Shown here: one piece after another, positions 63,069 through 64,000 of the stretch
How positions within the stretch are numbered: position 1 is the stretch's first letter
How the letters are laid out: each line of letters starts with the position of its first letter
From: Ancylomarina sp. 16SWW S1-10-2
Lineage (GTDB): Bacteria > Bacteroidota > Bacteroidia > Bacteroidales > Marinifilaceae
Assembly (NCBI RefSeq): GCF_009669305.1
Contig: NZ_SADB01000018.1
Location: 1 to 64,000 of the forward strand
Length of the DNA: 64,000 bases
Direction: 5' to 3'
The notes under the pieces: model-generated
What the model was told of the DNA's origin: nothing
The model's input: only the letters and a program-made list of their open reading frames with translations
Databases searched by the model: none
Translations under genes and position numbers: made by a program

Positions 63069-64000
63069 TTACGATTTGGATCCGAAGAGCTTCTTTATTA
63101 AATCTTTTTTCCCCATATTGATAAGTTCATTTTTTATAGCATTTTGATATTCTTTTTTATACCAAAATAAGAATTTACGCTGCGAGAGTTTATCATCCTT
63201 TGTTTTAGGCGTGTAAATTTCTTTCATAGTATAAGGGTGGTAACCCGAATAGTATATTACTGTAGCAACAGTCATTGGTGTTGGTGTGAAATCTTGAACT
63301 TGCTCTAATCTAAAATCTAACTCCTTTGTTTTTACTGCTAAGTCGGCCATGTCAACACCTTGCGATCCTGGATGACTGGATATGAAGTAGGGTATTAGTT
63401 GTTGGTTCAATCCTTCTTTTTTGTTAATATCATCGAATAAATCCTTAAGCTCATAAAATAGTTTAAACGAAGGCTTACGCATGATATCTAAAACTTCATC
63501 AGAAGTGTGTTCTGGTGCAACTTTAAGTCGACCCGATACGTGATTCTTGATTAGTTCTACCGCATATTCATGGTTCGATTTATTTATTTTTTCGTCTTTA
63601 GTTTTGTGTAACATTAAATCGTAACGTACGCCACTACCAATAAACGATTTTTTAACACCAGGAATTTTATCAACCTTTTTGTAGATATCAAGCATTGGTT
63701 GATGATTGGTATTTAAGTTAGGGCAAATATTCGGATGAATACATGATGGACGTTTACAGGTTTGACAAATGCTTTCAAATATACCCTTCATTTGATACAT
63801 ATTTGCAGAAGGACCACCGAGGTCAGATAAATACCCTTTAAAATCAGGCATTTTTGTGATGTATTCTACTTCTTTAAGAATTGATTTTTGGGATCTATTT
63901 GCTATAAATTTACCTTGATGAGCAGATATGGTACAAAAAGAACAGCCACCAAAACATCCTCTGTGCATATTAACAGAGAATTTAATCATGTCATATGCAG
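63069..64000 (-). CDS. ygiQ: YgiQ family radical SAM protein (5' part beyond window)
   Basis: About 310 residues of the C-terminal part; the frame is open to the window edge, where AYDMIKFSVNMHRGCFGGCSFC continues YgiQ's middle, so the ATG at 63989 is internal and the gene is cut, not truncated. The radical SAM cluster C-x3-C-x2-C (CFGGCSFC) and blocks YLSDLGGPSANMYQM, RLKVAPEHTSDEVLDIMRKPS and QVQDFTPTPMTVATVIYYSGYHPYT are diagnostic. Function of the family is not known; it occurs widely in anaerobes. Confidence 0.93.
   Translation of the reverse strand, partial: AYDMIKFSVNMHRGCFGGCSFCTISAHQGKFIANRSQKSILKEVEYITKMPDFKGYLSDLGGPSANMYQMKGIFESICQTCKRPSCIHPNICPNLNTNHQPMLDIYKKVDKIPGVKKSFIGSGVRYDLMLHKTKDEKINKSNHEYAVELIKNHVSGRLKVAPEHTSDEVLDIMRKPSFKLFYELKDLFDDINKKEGLNQQLIPYFISSHPGSQGVDMADLAVKTKELDFRLEQVQDFTPTPMTVATVIYYSGYHPYTMKEIYTPKTKDDKLSQRKFLFWYKKEYQNAIKNELINMGKKDLIKKLFGSKS

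Noticed and set aside
63069-63989. A truncated ygiQ gene
   Set aside because: The frame is open through the last base of the window and continues YgiQ sequence, so the shortness is due to the window edge.

Overview
The window is an AT-rich piece of chromosome from a member of the Bacteroidota, most likely a marine or anaerobic relative of the Marinilabiliales/Bacteroidales; genus is not assignable by eye. Support comes from promoters of the Bacteroidota type (TTG, 18-21 bases, TAnnTTTG) in front of many genes, near absence of Shine-Dalgarno sequences, and lineage-typical families (DUF4293, DUF4295, DUF4301, DUF5916, CarboxypepD_reg-like, TorF porin, the rpmB-rpmG-DUF4295-ftsY-rimO order, zapA-6S RNA-rny). 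I see no prophage, insertion sequence, CRISPR array, restriction or toxin-antitoxin locus: this is mostly core genome with a small accessory patch at the left.

Layout. 0-4 kb: a hypothetical membrane protein, tRNA-Gln(CTG), and a leftward operon of three tandem paralogous membrane proteins ending in an XRE regulator. 4-11 kb: msrB, aminopeptidase P, an ECF sigma/putative anti-sigma/DUF4097 operon, a CarboxypepD_reg-like surface protein and a coiled-coil lipoprotein. 11-16 kb: the thrA-thrB-thrC operon behind a threonine-rich leader peptide and attenuator. 16-26 kb: DEAD-box helicase, M23 peptidase, a ZapB-like protein, zapA, a 6S-like RNA, rny, a transglutaminase-like protein, a nucleoside phosphorylase and an SPFH protein. 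26-37 kb: DUF5916 protein, DUF4293 protein, a hybrid sensor kinase whose phosphoacceptor His is Gln, a flavin reductase, MscS channel, nadA, acyltransferase and omega-amidase. 37-46 kb: B3/B4-domain protein, a pteridine-reductase-like SDR, NUDIX hydrolase, DUF819 transporter, ATP-grasp enzyme, DinB-like and NRDE proteins, pckA, DUF6155 and MarC. 46-52 kb: rpmB-rpmG-DUF4295-ftsY-rimO, a TorF porin and a decayed second copy of the rimO 3' end. 52-64 kb: M3 peptidase, YitT, a solitary trpB behind a Trp-Trp leader peptide and attenuator, map, ispD, DUF4301, a YhcC radical SAM protein, a TPR lipoprotein and the C-terminal part of YgiQ, cut by the window edge.

Working together: the thr and trp loci both read as ribosome-stalling attenuators with the same design, in which a segment of the leader near the stop codon can pair with the loop of the terminator hairpin. 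The most unusual observations are these two attenuators, the rimO 3' duplication flanking the porin, the histidine-less sensor kinase, the tandem membrane-protein array with one prematurely stopped copy, and the C-tract/G-tract palindromes with a nine-G run upstream of the porin. All were read by eye; no searches or folding programs were run.
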